Source of the DNA: Psychroserpens luteus
GTDB lineage: Bacteria; Bacteroidota; Bacteroidia; Flavobacteriales; Flavobacteriaceae
Assembly (NCBI RefSeq): GCF_015319355.1
Contig: NZ_JADILU010000006.1
Location: forward strand, 62,001-126,000
Direction of reading: 5' to 3'
Length of the DNA stretch: 64,000 nt
The notes below the pieces were generated by a model. The model had not been told where the DNA came from and did no database searches. It was given only the letters and a program-made list of their open reading frames with translations. A program made the translations under genes and the position numbers. Below are positions 18,344-27,624 of the stretch, one piece after another (position 1 is the stretch's first letter; the number at the start of each line of letters is the position of its first letter).

Positions 18344-19263
18344 AAGTCTACGTCATAATAGTAACATATAACGGTGCACCTTGGATTGATAAATGCTTAG
18401 GTTCACTTAGAAATTCTACCATTCCTCTTAATGTTTTAGTTATAGATAATAATTCTGCAGATAATAGTAGAGATTTAATCACTCAAAACTTCCCTGAAGT
18501 TGAACTTATCTTATCTCCGGAAAATTTGGGTTTTGGTCGAGCAAATAACATAGGCTTAAAAAGAGTAAAAGATGATAAAGCCAATTTTGCCTTTCTTCTT
18601 AATCAAGATGCATGGATAGAACCTAATACTATCGAAATTTTAGTTAATAATGCAAACAAGGATAAAACTTTTGGAATATTAAGCCCGGTGCATTTGGATG
18701 GTTCGGGTAATAGTTTAGATTTTAATTTTAGTAAGTACTTATCGCCAGAGTTTACAAATGATTTTTTATCAGATGCTTATGTGAACAACTTAAAGGCTAT
18801 TTATTCTTCAAAATTCGCAAATGCAGCTGCTTGGTTAATTTCTCTTGAATGTGTTGAAAAATTGGGTGGTTTTGATCCTATTTTTCCACATTATGGAGAA
18901 GATGATGACTATTTGAATAGATTATTTTTTGTTAACTTTAAGTTAGGAATTGTTCCTAGTGCAAAAATTTGTCATGACCGTATAAATAAACCTTGGGCTG
19001 AAATGCAGTTTAACCTTAAGCGTAAAGTGATAAATAATATAGGTTTTCTTAAAAATCCTAAATCTAGTTTAAGAAGTAATTTGTTAATTCTTTTAAAACA
19101 ACATTTTGATGTTTTAACATCTGACTTATTGTTCTTTAAGTTTAAAAAATTTAAAGTTGACTTTATCGCCATATTGAAAACCCTTCTTTATTTGAGACGT
19201 GTTAAAAAAGCACGGAAACGTATTTACGTAGAGTTGTTAGATTTGAATTTGAACCAAAACTAA
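18340..19263 (+). CDS. GT2 glycosyltransferase, WbbL/rhamnosyltransferase-like
   Basis: 307 residues with a GT-A fold of family 2. VIIVTYNGAPWIDKCL lies at residue 5, VIDNNSADNS near 35, NLGFGRANNIG near 61 and FLLNQDAWI near 86. The nucleotide-binding position reads NQD rather than DxD, as in WbbL-like rhamnosyltransferases, which also share the NxGFGxANN motif. With rmlBAC in the same locus, a dTDP-deoxysugar donor is plausible. The ATG overlaps the sulfotransferase stop. Confidence 0.83.
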   Translation: MKVYVIIVTYNGAPWIDKCLGSLRNSTIPLNVLVIDNNSADNSRDLITQNFPEVELILSPENLGFGRANNIGLKRVKDDKANFAFLLNQDAWIEPNTIEILVNNANKDKTFGILSPVHLDGSGNSLDFNFSKYLSPEFTNDFLSDAYVNNLKAIYSSKFANAAAWLISLECVEKLGGFDPIFPHYGEDDDYLNRLFFVNFKLGIVPSAKICHDRINKPWAEMQFNLKRKVINNIGFLKNPKSSLRSNLLILLKQHFDVLTSDLLFFKFKKFKVDFIAILKTLLYLRRVKKARKRIYVELLDLNLNQN

Positions 19264-19267
19264 CATT

Positions 19268-20242
19268 ATGTCCAAAGTTTCTATAATAATCCCTAATTTT
19301 AACAGGGCAACTTATTTAAAACAAGCAGTGTCTTCTGTTTTAAAGCAGACCTATGTAGATTGGGAAGTTCTTATTGTAGATGATGGTAGTTCTGACGATT
19401 CTAAACAGACCATTCTAGATTTTAAAGATAATCGTATACATTGGATTGAACGTAATGGAGATTTAAAAGGCGCTTCCGTATGTCGTAATATTGGTGTAAA
19501 TGAGGCACAGGGTAGTTATATTATATTTTTAGATTCTGATGATATGCTAGCCAAACATTGTTTGGAACAACGCGTGTCTATTTTAAAATTAAACCCTAAT
19601 CTAGATTTTGCAGTATTTAAAATGCAGTTTTTTAAAGAGCAACCTGGAGATGATCTTCGCATTTGGAATATAGATACTAGAGAAGATGTTCTTCAACGTT
19701 TTTTAAATCTAGATACTGTTTGGCAAACGACTGGACCTATATGGAGAAAAGAGACTTTAAAAACGATAGGCTGTTTTAATCCAGTATTACAATGTTGGCA
19801 GGATATAGATATTCATATTAAAGCCTTGTCTTTTTCGTTAAAATATAAAATATATTATGATATGCCTGCGGATTGTTGGTATAGAAAAGATTCAGAAAAC
19901 TCAATTAGTCAATCTAGTACAAATTCATTAGTTAAATTACAAAGTAAGAGAATCCTTTTAGAATGGGTTAAATCAAATAATATTTTAAACTCATATAGTC
20001 ACTTAAACATGGTGATTCATATACTTGTTAGTGCGATCAATGGATATCAATATAAATTTTTCTTTAATTTATATAATGAGAACAAAACAAAAATGCCTGT
20101 TAAATTACGACATAGTATTTTAAAAATGGCCTTAATTAAATTTAGTAGAAGTACAAAACTAAAATCAATACAATCCATATACAATAGAGTTAAAGAAAGT
20201 TTAGTATCTAATAATAGTACAATAGGAAAATATAATGCGTAA
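19268..20242 (+). CDS. GT2 family glycosyltransferase
   Basis: 324 residues. The N-terminal GT-A domain shows IIPNFNRATYLKQAV at residue 6, VDDGSSDDS near 38, and the metal-binding FLDSDDML near 86. A conserved Trp/Asp acceptor region follows (CWQDIDIHIKAL near 177). It transfers a sugar from a nucleotide donor to the growing lipid-linked unit at the inner face of the membrane. It starts four bases after the previous gene and overlaps the next by eight. Donor and linkage are unknown. Confidence 0.85.
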   Translation: MSKVSIIIPNFNRATYLKQAVSSVLKQTYVDWEVLIVDDGSSDDSKQTILDFKDNRIHWIERNGDLKGASVCRNIGVNEAQGSYIIFLDSDDMLAKHCLEQRVSILKLNPNLDFAVFKMQFFKEQPGDDLRIWNIDTREDVLQRFLNLDTVWQTTGPIWRKETLKTIGCFNPVLQCWQDIDIHIKALSFSLKYKIYYDMPADCWYRKDSENSISQSSTNSLVKLQSKRILLEWVKSNNILNSYSHLNMVIHILVSAINGYQYKFFFNLYNENKTKMPVKLRHSILKMALIKFSRSTKLKSIQSIYNRVKESLVSNNSTIGKYNA

Positions 20243-21191
20243 TAATAAAGAGATAAAAATATCTGTTGTAGTTCCTGTTAAAAATGGGATGGATACATTG
20301 CCTAGATTTATTGAAGGGATCCAGAAGCAATCACTATTGTCTAGTTGCGAGGTTGTAATTATTGATTCCGGGAGTGATGATGGTTCTGTAGAGTACTTGA
20401 AAACTTTTGACTTCATAAAAGTCATTTCTATAGATCCTAAAACCTTCAACCATGGTGCTACGCGTAATTTAGGTGTAACACACTGTAATGGAGAATTTGT
20501 GTTAATGACGGTTCAAGATGCTTGGACAACAGATACTAAATTTTTAGAACGCATGGTTGATCATTTTAAAGATGTATCAGTTATGGGAGTTTGTGGGCAA
20601 CAAGTGATACCACATCATAAAGACAAAAATCCACACGAGTGGTTTAGACCACAATCTAAAGGCAGTGCTAAAAAAGTTAAATTTAAAACAAAAGAAGCAT
20701 TTTTAACATTGTCACCAAAAGAGCAACGCCTATCTTGTGGATGGGACGATGTCGTTGCCATGTATAGAAAACAAGCCTTGGTAGATTTGCCTTTTCAACC
20801 CTTAGTATTTGGTGAAGATATGTTATGGGCAAAAATGGCTTTAGAGAAAGGGTATGCTTTGGTGTACGATAGTACAGTTAGAGTATTTCATTATCATTTT
20901 CAATTTCCTGAATATACCTACAAACGGGTTTTAATTTCTAAGTTTTTTATATATAAGTGTTTTAACTATTTTGATGCCCGAACATACAATTATAAAGACT
21001 ATATTTTAATAGTTTATAGAAACTTTAAATGGAATTGTGCACCAAAATGGATACTCCATAATTTTAATATAATAACGAATCATAGAAAGGCAACTCATAC
21101 TTTAGGGAGTGCAATTAAAAATAATAAAATAGAAGCATTAGAAACCGAATTAGCTTTGAATATCCCACAGGGAAGCCAAAATAAAATTTAA
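20235..21191 (+). CDS. GT2 glycosyltransferase, rhamnosyltransferase-like
   Basis: 318 residues. VVPVKNGMDTLPRFI is at residue 10, IDSGSDDGS near 41, FNHGATRNLG near 70 and LMTVQDAW near 90. The C-terminal half has FGEDMLWAKMALEKGY and VFHYH, a pattern I associate with dTDP-rhamnose-using family 2 enzymes. The start ATG lies inside the last codons of the preceding glycosyltransferase, so translation is probably coupled. Donor assignment is an inference. Confidence 0.82.
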   Translation: MRNNKEIKISVVVPVKNGMDTLPRFIEGIQKQSLLSSCEVVIIDSGSDDGSVEYLKTFDFIKVISIDPKTFNHGATRNLGVTHCNGEFVLMTVQDAWTTDTKFLERMVDHFKDVSVMGVCGQQVIPHHKDKNPHEWFRPQSKGSAKKVKFKTKEAFLTLSPKEQRLSCGWDDVVAMYRKQALVDLPFQPLVFGEDMLWAKMALEKGYALVYDSTVRVFHYHFQFPEYTYKRVLISKFFIYKCFNYFDARTYNYKDYILIVYRNFKWNCAPKWILHNFNIITNHRKATHTLGSAIKNNKIEALETELALNIPQGSQNKI

Positions 21192-21200
21192 TTATAAGAT

Positions 21201-21863
21201 ATGATCTTAAATAAATATATTTATGTAATTAAGAAAATAAATTTTAAAACACTCTATTTTAATTTCAAGTACTTGCCATTTAAAGACGCTATCAAGCTTC
21301 CTGTTTTTCTTTCAAGGCATGTCTGTTTAAAAAAAACAGAGGGTAATGTGATTATTAAGTCTAAAATAAGAACAGGAATGATAAAAATAGGTTTTGGGGA
21401 TGTTAGTATTTTTGATAATAAAAAAAGCAGAACTATTTTGAAAATTACGGGTAAAATTATATTTAACGGGAATACAGATATCGGTCATGGATCACGCTTA
21501 TCTATTAGTGGTATTTTAGAATTGGGGAATAACTTTAATATAACTGCAGAATCATCAATAATATCCGCAAAAAATATAAAATTTGGAGATAATGTTTTAA
21601 TGTCATGGGAATGTTTACTTATGGATAGTGATTTACATATAATTAAAGATGAAAAAGGTAATGTAATCAATAGCTCAAAACCAATTATTATTGGTAATAA
21701 CGTATGGATTGGATGTAGGTGTACACTTTTGAAGGGAACTATAATATCTGATGGATCAATTATAGGAGCCGGATCGATTATATCTAATGATATTTCAAAT
21801 AATTCGGGCCTCTTTGTCGGTAGTCCACCAAGGTTGATTAAAAAAAATATAACATGGAATTAA
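21201..21863 (+). CDS. Left-handed beta-helix acyltransferase
   Basis: 220 residues. Hexapeptide repeats cover roughly residues 60-215 (ILELGNNFNIT, NIKFGDNVLMSW, IIIGNNVWIGCRC, DGSIIGAGSII). A probable catalytic His lies in MDSDLHIIK near residue 145. It is likely an O-acetyltransferase acting on a sugar of the repeat. It overlaps the following glycosyltransferase by ten bases. Substrate unknown. Confidence 0.78.
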   Translation: MILNKYIYVIKKINFKTLYFNFKYLPFKDAIKLPVFLSRHVCLKKTEGNVIIKSKIRTGMIKIGFGDVSIFDNKKSRTILKITGKIIFNGNTDIGHGSRLSISGILELGNNFNITAESSIISAKNIKFGDNVLMSWECLLMDSDLHIIKDEKGNVINSSKPIIIGNNVWIGCRCTLLKGTIISDGSIIGAGSIISNDISNNSGLFVGSPPRLIKKNITWN

Positions 21864-22744
21864 AGAAGAATAAAGAAACTGAATTAGTTTCTGTCTTAAT
21901 GACTGTTTACAATCGTGAAAAATATATAGCAGAAGCTATCGAGAGTATTATAAATAGCACGTATAAAAACTGGGAACTTATCATTGTAGATGATCAATCT
22001 AAAGATAACTCTGTAGCTATAGCAAAATCATACCAGGCTAAAGATGATAGAATTAAGGTGTATGTCAATGAAATAAATTTAGGAGATTACCCAAATAGAA
22101 ACCAAGCTGCATCTTATGCAAAAGGGAAATACCTTAAATATGTAGATGCCGATGATATGATTTATCCTCACGGTTTAGAGCAATTGGTCTATTATATAGA
22201 ACAATTTCCAGAGGCAGGTTATGGCTTGTGTTCCTTACCACAAGATAAATTGCAACAATTTCCATTTCAATTAAGTGCAAAAGATGCATACCAAAGGCAT
22301 TATTTTCAACAGCCATTATTTCATAAAGCACCCTTGTCATCTATTATAAAACGAGAAGCGTTTGAGACTATTGGTGGTTTTTCAGGAAAACAACACTTAG
22401 GGGATTTTGAAATGTGGCATATGTTATCAAATAAATATAATGTGGTTTTAATGCCTCAAGGTATTGTTTGGTATCGAGAGCACGATGATCAGCAAATGAA
22501 CGACAACAGAACAGACCCGTTTGTACCATTTAAGTATATACTATTGGCTGAAGAGTTATTAAAAAGTGATAAATGCCCTTTAAAAGGATTAGATCAAGAA
22601 AAGGCTATTCAAAAAGTTAGAAAGCAACAATCTAATGCTATATTGTCTGCAATGAAGCACCATTCTATATCTAAAGCGATAGAAATGAAGACAAAAAATG
22701 GCATGTCGTTTTATACTATTTTAAAAAATAAATTCAAAAAATGA
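21854..22744 (+). CDS. GT2 family glycosyltransferase
   Basis: 296 residues. VLMTVYNREKYIAEAI lies near residue 14, VDDQSKDNS near 47, and YVDADDMIYPHG near 96 carries the metal-binding Asp residues. HLGDFEMWHML near 180 is the usual acceptor-site block. It is cytoplasmic or membrane-associated, part of repeat-unit assembly. Four-base overlap with the next acyltransferase gene. Donor unknown. Confidence 0.85.
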   Translation: MELKKNKETELVSVLMTVYNREKYIAEAIESIINSTYKNWELIIVDDQSKDNSVAIAKSYQAKDDRIKVYVNEINLGDYPNRNQAASYAKGKYLKYVDADDMIYPHGLEQLVYYIEQFPEAGYGLCSLPQDKLQQFPFQLSAKDAYQRHYFQQPLFHKAPLSSIIKREAFETIGGFSGKQHLGDFEMWHMLSNKYNVVLMPQGIVWYREHDDQQMNDNRTDPFVPFKYILLAEELLKSDKCPLKGLDQEKAIQKVRKQQSNAILSAMKHHSISKAIEMKTKNGMSFYTILKNKFKK

Positions 22745-23490
22745 AGGCGATTATTTTACTGATAAAATTTATAATCAAAAAATGGGTTAGAAAAGCATAT
22801 TGGCTTTTTAGACTGACTAAGGTGAGTTTTGGAAAATCCCCAGATGTTTCTTTTCCATTTTCAATTGAAGGTAAAGGAAAAATAGCTGCCAGTGATTTTT
22901 TTAAATCGGCCACTAATATTTCTCTAGGGGCTGGGGTTAATGCTAGTTTAAAATTTGGCAATAAAAATACGTTGGAGAAAGATGTTAAAATTCTAGTAGG
23001 AGAGAATTGTAATTTAGAGATTGGGAATGATTTTCTAATTGGTCAAGGCACGCGCTTGTTTGTTCAAAATGATTGGAAATTTCATAATAATACAAGTATA
23101 AATTCGTATTGTTCTGTGTTTTCTAGGGAGAGTAATTTTAAAGGTAAACTAGAAATGCTCAATAATTCACATATTGCTGATTATTGTATTATAGATGTCT
23201 CAGATGATATATTGATTGGAGAAAACGTGGCAATTGGTCCTAACTGTACATTTTATACACATGATCATGAATATCATCAGATGGATAAAGCAGCTTGGAA
23301 TGGAGATATCATAACCGGTAAAATTGTAATAGGATCTGATAGTTGGTTAGGTTCTAATGTTACAGTGTTGCCAGGTGTGACAATTGGTAAACACGTAGTG
23401 GTTGCAGCAGGTTCAGTAGTAACCAAAGATTTAAATGATAATTGTGTTTACGCTGGTGTGCCTGCAAAAAAAATTAAAACTATAGAATGA
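22741..23490 (+). CDS. Left-handed beta-helix acyltransferase
   Basis: 249 residues. Hexapeptide repeats are seen from about residue 60 (KFGNKNTLEKDVKI) through IGENVAIGPNCTFYTHDHEYHQM near 160, which holds the expected His, to GKIVIGSDSWLGSNVTVLPG near 200. Probable acetyl-CoA-dependent O-acetyltransferase. It overlaps both neighbours by four bases, in a chain of coupled genes. Substrate unknown. Confidence 0.8.
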   Translation: MKAIILLIKFIIKKWVRKAYWLFRLTKVSFGKSPDVSFPFSIEGKGKIAASDFFKSATNISLGAGVNASLKFGNKNTLEKDVKILVGENCNLEIGNDFLIGQGTRLFVQNDWKFHNNTSINSYCSVFSRESNFKGKLEMLNNSHIADYCIIDVSDDILIGENVAIGPNCTFYTHDHEYHQMDKAAWNGDIITGKIVIGSDSWLGSNVTVLPGVTIGKHVVVAAGSVVTKDLNDNCVYAGVPAKKIKTIE

Positions 23491-24173
23491 ACGCCATTAA
23501 GAATTATATAGCTCAACGTATACAAAGTCTGTTATTGACTAAAAATCATACACCAGTAGGACATACAATAAAGTATCCTGAGAATTCAAGTGTATTTGGT
23601 AATAAGTTTGATGGAAATGTGATTATTGGAGCGCATAGTAAAATTATGAGGAGTGAATTTTATGGCAACATTAAAATTGGCAATCATACCGCATTAAATG
23701 GTCCTAATCTAAATATTTATGCTGGTGATGGTGAAGTAGAAATTGGTAATTTTTGTTCTATTGCTAGAAATGTTTCGATTCAATTAGATGGCCATAATTA
23801 TAAGAAAATAACGAGTTATCAAATATTTAAGAATTTCTTTGATTCAGAAAATGACTCGGAACTTGTGAGAACAGGCAATATGAAAATTGGAAACGATGTT
23901 TGGATTGGAGCTAACGCTATGATTTATGGTGGTGTTACTATCGGAAATGGTGCTGTGATTGGTTCTAATAGTTTTGTAAATAAAAATGTACCTCCATTTT
24001 CTATTGTTGTTGGTTCACCTGCAAAAGTTATTAATTATCGTTTTGATGATGAGGTTATAGATATGTTACAACAATTAAGCTGGTGGAATTGGGATGAAGA
24101 CACCCTAAGAAAGAATCGATTTTTATTTGAAAACGAGTTAACAAAAGATTTATTAGAAAAAGTGCAACTATAA
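23487..24173 (+). CDS. CatB-like hexapeptide acetyltransferase
   Basis: 228 residues. The pattern of IGAHSKI, GNFCSIARNVSIQLDGHNYK, KIGNDVWIGANAMIYGGVTIGNGAVIG and then PPFSIVVGSPAKVI ending in WWNWDEDTL is that of the xenobiotic-acetyltransferase (CatB/Vat) subgroup of left-handed beta-helix enzymes. In sugar loci such proteins acetylate sugar hydroxyls or amines. It ends the coupled run of genes that starts at 17618; a 126-bp spacer without recognisable features follows. Confidence 0.8.
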   Translation: MNAIKNYIAQRIQSLLLTKNHTPVGHTIKYPENSSVFGNKFDGNVIIGAHSKIMRSEFYGNIKIGNHTALNGPNLNIYAGDGEVEIGNFCSIARNVSIQLDGHNYKKITSYQIFKNFFDSENDSELVRTGNMKIGNDVWIGANAMIYGGVTIGNGAVIGSNSFVNKNVPPFSIVVGSPAKVINYRFDDEVIDMLQQLSWWNWDEDTLRKNRFLFENELTKDLLEKVQL

Positions 24174-24299
24174 CATGTCTTATGTTATAAAATCGTTTAT
24201 AATTCTCTGGATTTAATGGATTCCTCAGTAGATATTAGTATAAATAAGTAGAATCTAAAATGACATACCGATACAATTCTGAAAAGCATATAAAAAAAT

Positions 24300-25286
24300 A
24301 TGACTACAAATAAAGTTTCCATAATCATACCGTGTTATAATGCACTCCCATTTATAAAGGAAACTTTAGACTGTGTTTTTAACCAAACCTATAAAAACAT
24401 AGAAGTTATTATTGTAGATGATGGTTCTACAGATGGCACATTAGAGTTTTTGAAAACGTTAAGTAGCCCAAATTTAATTGTTAAACCAAATTCAGGTAAA
24501 GGTGCTTGTGCTGCTCGTAATTATGGTTTTAAATTATCTTCAGGCGCGTATTTACAATTTTTAGATGCTGATGATTTATTAAGTCTTGATAAAATTGAAA
24601 AGCAGGTTAATGATTTAGACCTGCTCTCAAATCATGTTTCAGTATGCAGTACAGCTCATTTTTATCATGAGCCAGAACATGGCATAATAACAGATCACGA
24701 CTTCTTGTATTCTACAGAGAGCCCTAAAGATTTTTTAATAAACCTTTATGGAGCCAATGGTAAAGATTATAATATGGTGCAAACTAGTGCGTGGTTAACG
24801 CCTAGAGCGGTTATTGAAAAAGCAGGCCTCTGGGACGAGACGTTATCTAAAGATCAAGATGGGGAGTTCTTTTGTCGTGTTGTAGTTAATGCCCAAGGGG
24901 TAAGTTACCAACCTGAGGTTAAAAATTACTATAGAAAACATGTTGCAGGCGAAAATATAGCCAATCAAAAACAAAGGAGGCATTTAGAAAGTCAATTTAG
25001 AGCAATAGAATCAAAATTAAATCAATTAAAAATTTTAGAAAATACGGTAGCCTATAAAAATGCGTTTGCACTTCAATATAAACTTTTGGCTATTGATGCA
25101 TACCCAGAATTTAAAGATATTTACAAAATGGCCATTACCAATTCAAAGGCATTAGGAGGTAGTAGTTATGAGCCTGTTTTAGGTGGTAACATTATTGAAA
25201 TTGTAAAAGTTACCTTTGGGTGGAAAAAAGCAAAAATATTTAAATTATTTTTACACCAAATTAAGGATTTAATTAAATCAAAATGA
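24300..25286 (+). CDS. GT2 family glycosyltransferase
   Basis: 328 residues. IIPCYNALPFIKETL is at residue 9, VDDGSTDGT near 40, GACAARNYG near 68, and FLDADDLLS near 88. It is an inverting GT-A enzyme for repeat-unit assembly. The 3' end overlaps wecB copy 2 by four bases, which hints that its donor may come from that enzyme (for example a ManNAc unit), although this is only positional evidence. Confidence 0.84.
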   Translation: MTTNKVSIIIPCYNALPFIKETLDCVFNQTYKNIEVIIVDDGSTDGTLEFLKTLSSPNLIVKPNSGKGACAARNYGFKLSSGAYLQFLDADDLLSLDKIEKQVNDLDLLSNHVSVCSTAHFYHEPEHGIITDHDFLYSTESPKDFLINLYGANGKDYNMVQTSAWLTPRAVIEKAGLWDETLSKDQDGEFFCRVVVNAQGVSYQPEVKNYYRKHVAGENIANQKQRRHLESQFRAIESKLNQLKILENTVAYKNAFALQYKLLAIDAYPEFKDIYKMAITNSKALGGSSYEPVLGGNIIEIVKVTFGWKKAKIFKLFLHQIKDLIKSK

Positions 25287-26398
25287 CAGTGACTTTAAAA
25301 ACTAAAAAACTACTTATCGTTGTTGGTACAAGACCAAATTACATTAAAGTAACACAGTTTAAAAAAGTAGCACAGCAACAATTCGCTGGACAGTTTGATA
25401 TTAAAATTGTACATACAGGTCAACATTTTGATAAATCAATGGCAGATGTGTTTTTTCAGCAATTAGATATTTGGCCAGATTATTTTTTAAATATTTCACA
25501 AGCATCACCAAATACTCAAATGGGTGAAATTATGATTCGTTTAGAGAAAGTGATTTCAGAAGAATTTAAACCAGATATTATTTTAGTGCCAGGTGATGTC
25601 AATTCTACCCTTGCTGCAGCATTAACAGCTTATAAACTTGGTATTACGCTAGGACATTTAGAAAGCGGATTGAGAAGTTTGGATCGCTCAATGCCTGAAG
25701 AAGTGAATCGTATCTTAGTTGATGAAATCTCAGATTTTTATTTCGTCACAGAGCAAAGCGGTATAGATAACCTTCTTCAAGAAGGTAAAGCGAAAGAAAA
25801 AATTCATCTGATTGGTAATACCATGATTGACACACTTGTTGCTTTCAAAGACGATATCGCTTCTAAAAACATGTTAGATTCTAATAGTTTAACTAAAGAT
25901 GAGTTTATTTTAATGACGATTCATCGTCCAGCTACTGTAGATAATAAAAATGGATTAGAAGGTTTATTGTCATTATTAAAGGACATGCCTAAAGACGCAA
26001 CTATCGTATTCCCAATCCATCCAAGAACTTTAAATAACATCAAAAAGTTTGATTTAGAAACTGAATTTGAAACATTAAAGAACTTGAAATTATTAGCACC
26101 TCAAGATTATTTTAGTTTTCAGAATTTAATCCATAATTGCAAAATGGTATTGACAGATAGTGGAGGGATTCAAGAAGAAACAACATTTAAACAAAAACCA
26201 TGTTTAACTTTACGACCAAATACCGAACGTCCTAGCACATTAACCATAGGTTCTAATACCTTGTTGAATTTTGACAAGCAAGACATTCTTGAAAAAATCA
26301 ATGAGATTCAAACTGGGACTTACAAAGAAGGTCAAATTCCACCGCTTTGGGATGGACAAGCAACACAACGTATTTTAGAAATCATAGCTAATAATTAA
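25283..26398 (+). CDS. wecB: UDP-N-acetylglucosamine 2-epimerase (non-hydrolysing), copy 2
   Basis: 371 residues, a close paralogue of the gene at 2092. The shared motifs are GTRPNYIK, HTGQHFDKSM, PGDVNST, HLESGLRS, DRSMPEEVNRI, TIHRPATVDN and DSGGIQEETT. The N-terminus is six residues longer (MTVTLKTK before KLLIVVGT). It interconverts UDP-GlcNAc and UDP-ManNAc. Two intact copies in one locus are redundant for a single product, which suggests import with a separate cassette. It starts inside the preceding glycosyltransferase gene and is followed by a TTG-started gene 17 bases on. Confidence 0.92.
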   Translation: MTVTLKTKKLLIVVGTRPNYIKVTQFKKVAQQQFAGQFDIKIVHTGQHFDKSMADVFFQQLDIWPDYFLNISQASPNTQMGEIMIRLEKVISEEFKPDIILVPGDVNSTLAAALTAYKLGITLGHLESGLRSLDRSMPEEVNRILVDEISDFYFVTEQSGIDNLLQEGKAKEKIHLIGNTMIDTLVAFKDDIASKNMLDSNSLTKDEFILMTIHRPATVDNKNGLEGLLSLLKDMPKDATIVFPIHPRTLNNIKKFDLETEFETLKNLKLLAPQDYFSFQNLIHNCKMVLTDSGGIQEETTFKQKPCLTLRPNTERPSTLTIGSNTLLNFDKQDILEKINEIQTGTYKEGQIPPLWDGQATQRILEIIANN

Positions 26399-26415
26399 AG
26401 TTAAAGACACACCAT

Positions 26416-27624
26416 TTGAAAACTATTTGCATTTTTACCCAATCACCATTAGTAGCTGCACCTCGTGTTGTTAAAGAAGCTAATGTGTATGCTCAAACTG
26501 GACATAGAGTTATTGTTTATAGTCTATGGTATGATGCACAAATATTAGAAAAAGACCGTAAGCTATTACACAAATCGATAAGCTATAAAGCAGGTGTGGA
26601 TTTATTAAATTATGGAGGTTTCATTTCTAAATATATTAGAGTTAAACGTAAATTGGCACGTTTATTTGTCAAACATACAGGTGTAAGTACAGTTGCTGCA
26701 TTAGGTTACGATTTTACATCCTATTTAGAGAAATTGTTAGTAGAAGATGCAGACTTGTATATTGGTCATGAAGAAATGAGTATGGCATTATGTAGAGCTC
26801 TAATAACAAAAGGAAAAATTGTTGCTTTTGATTTTGAAGATTGGCATAGTAAGGATTTATTACCTCAAGATCGATTATATCGACCTATTAGATTGTTAGA
26901 AAATTTAGAATATTTTTTACTTACCAAAGCAAAATACACATATACAACATCAAAAGCTTTGGCTAATAGTATGGCAAATAATTATGACGCAATTAGTCCT
27001 AAGGTTGTGTATAATAGTTTTCTGTCTTCAGACCGTAAGACTATAGATCAATTATCAAAAGATAGACTTCATCACACCAAGCCATCATTGTATTGGTTTT
27101 CTCAGGTCATTAGTGAAGGACGAGGTTTAGAATTACTTTGTGAAGCACTACATTTAACAACAACACCTTTAGAGTTGCATCTTAGAGGTCGCATCTTAGA
27201 AACATATCACAAGAAGCTAAAATCACTGTTACCATCACACGTGTCATTACATATACATGAAGTGGTACCTGCTCAAGAGTTAATCTCTAGAATAGCAGAA
27301 CACGATATAGGGATTGCTTTTGAAGAAACGACTCCAGAGAGTAGAGACTATACCATAACTAATAAAGTATTTCATTACCTACAAGCTGGGATTGCCATTT
27401 TGGCAACCAATACGAAAGGGCAAGCCGAAATAAAAGCGTTAGCACCTGAGGCAGTTTGCTTGATGGATAGAGATCCACAACACATAGCAGCAACTATAGA
27501 AATGTTGTTAACACAGCCTCAAAAGTTAAAAGATATGAAAGCAGCAAGCTGGCAAGCGGGACAAGAAATTTTTGCTTTTGAAAACGAAGCGCTTAAATTA
27601 AATGAATTTGTAGATGCTATTTAA
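26416..27624 (+). CDS. GT4-like glycosyltransferase, TTG start
   Basis: 402 residues with a GT-B fold. The N-terminal half carries QSPLVAAPRVVKEA, and the C-terminal half carries LYWFSQVISEGRGLELLCEAL near 235 and DIGIAFEETTPESRDYTITNKVFHYLQAGIAILAT near 305. The only start that keeps the conserved N-terminus is TTG at 26416, since no ATG is nearby. It overlaps the MBOAT gene by 11 bases. A retaining transferase in chain assembly is likely; donor unknown. Confidence 0.78.
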   Translation: MKTICIFTQSPLVAAPRVVKEANVYAQTGHRVIVYSLWYDAQILEKDRKLLHKSISYKAGVDLLNYGGFISKYIRVKRKLARLFVKHTGVSTVAALGYDFTSYLEKLLVEDADLYIGHEEMSMALCRALITKGKIVAFDFEDWHSKDLLPQDRLYRPIRLLENLEYFLLTKAKYTYTTSKALANSMANNYDAISPKVVYNSFLSSDRKTIDQLSKDRLHHTKPSLYWFSQVISEGRGLELLCEALHLTTTPLELHLRGRILETYHKKLKSLLPSHVSLHIHEVVPAQELISRIAEHDIGIAFEETTPESRDYTITNKVFHYLQAGIAILATNTKGQAEIKALAPEAVCLMDRDPQHIAATIEMLLTQPQKLKDMKAASWQAGQEIFAFENEALKLNEFVDAI

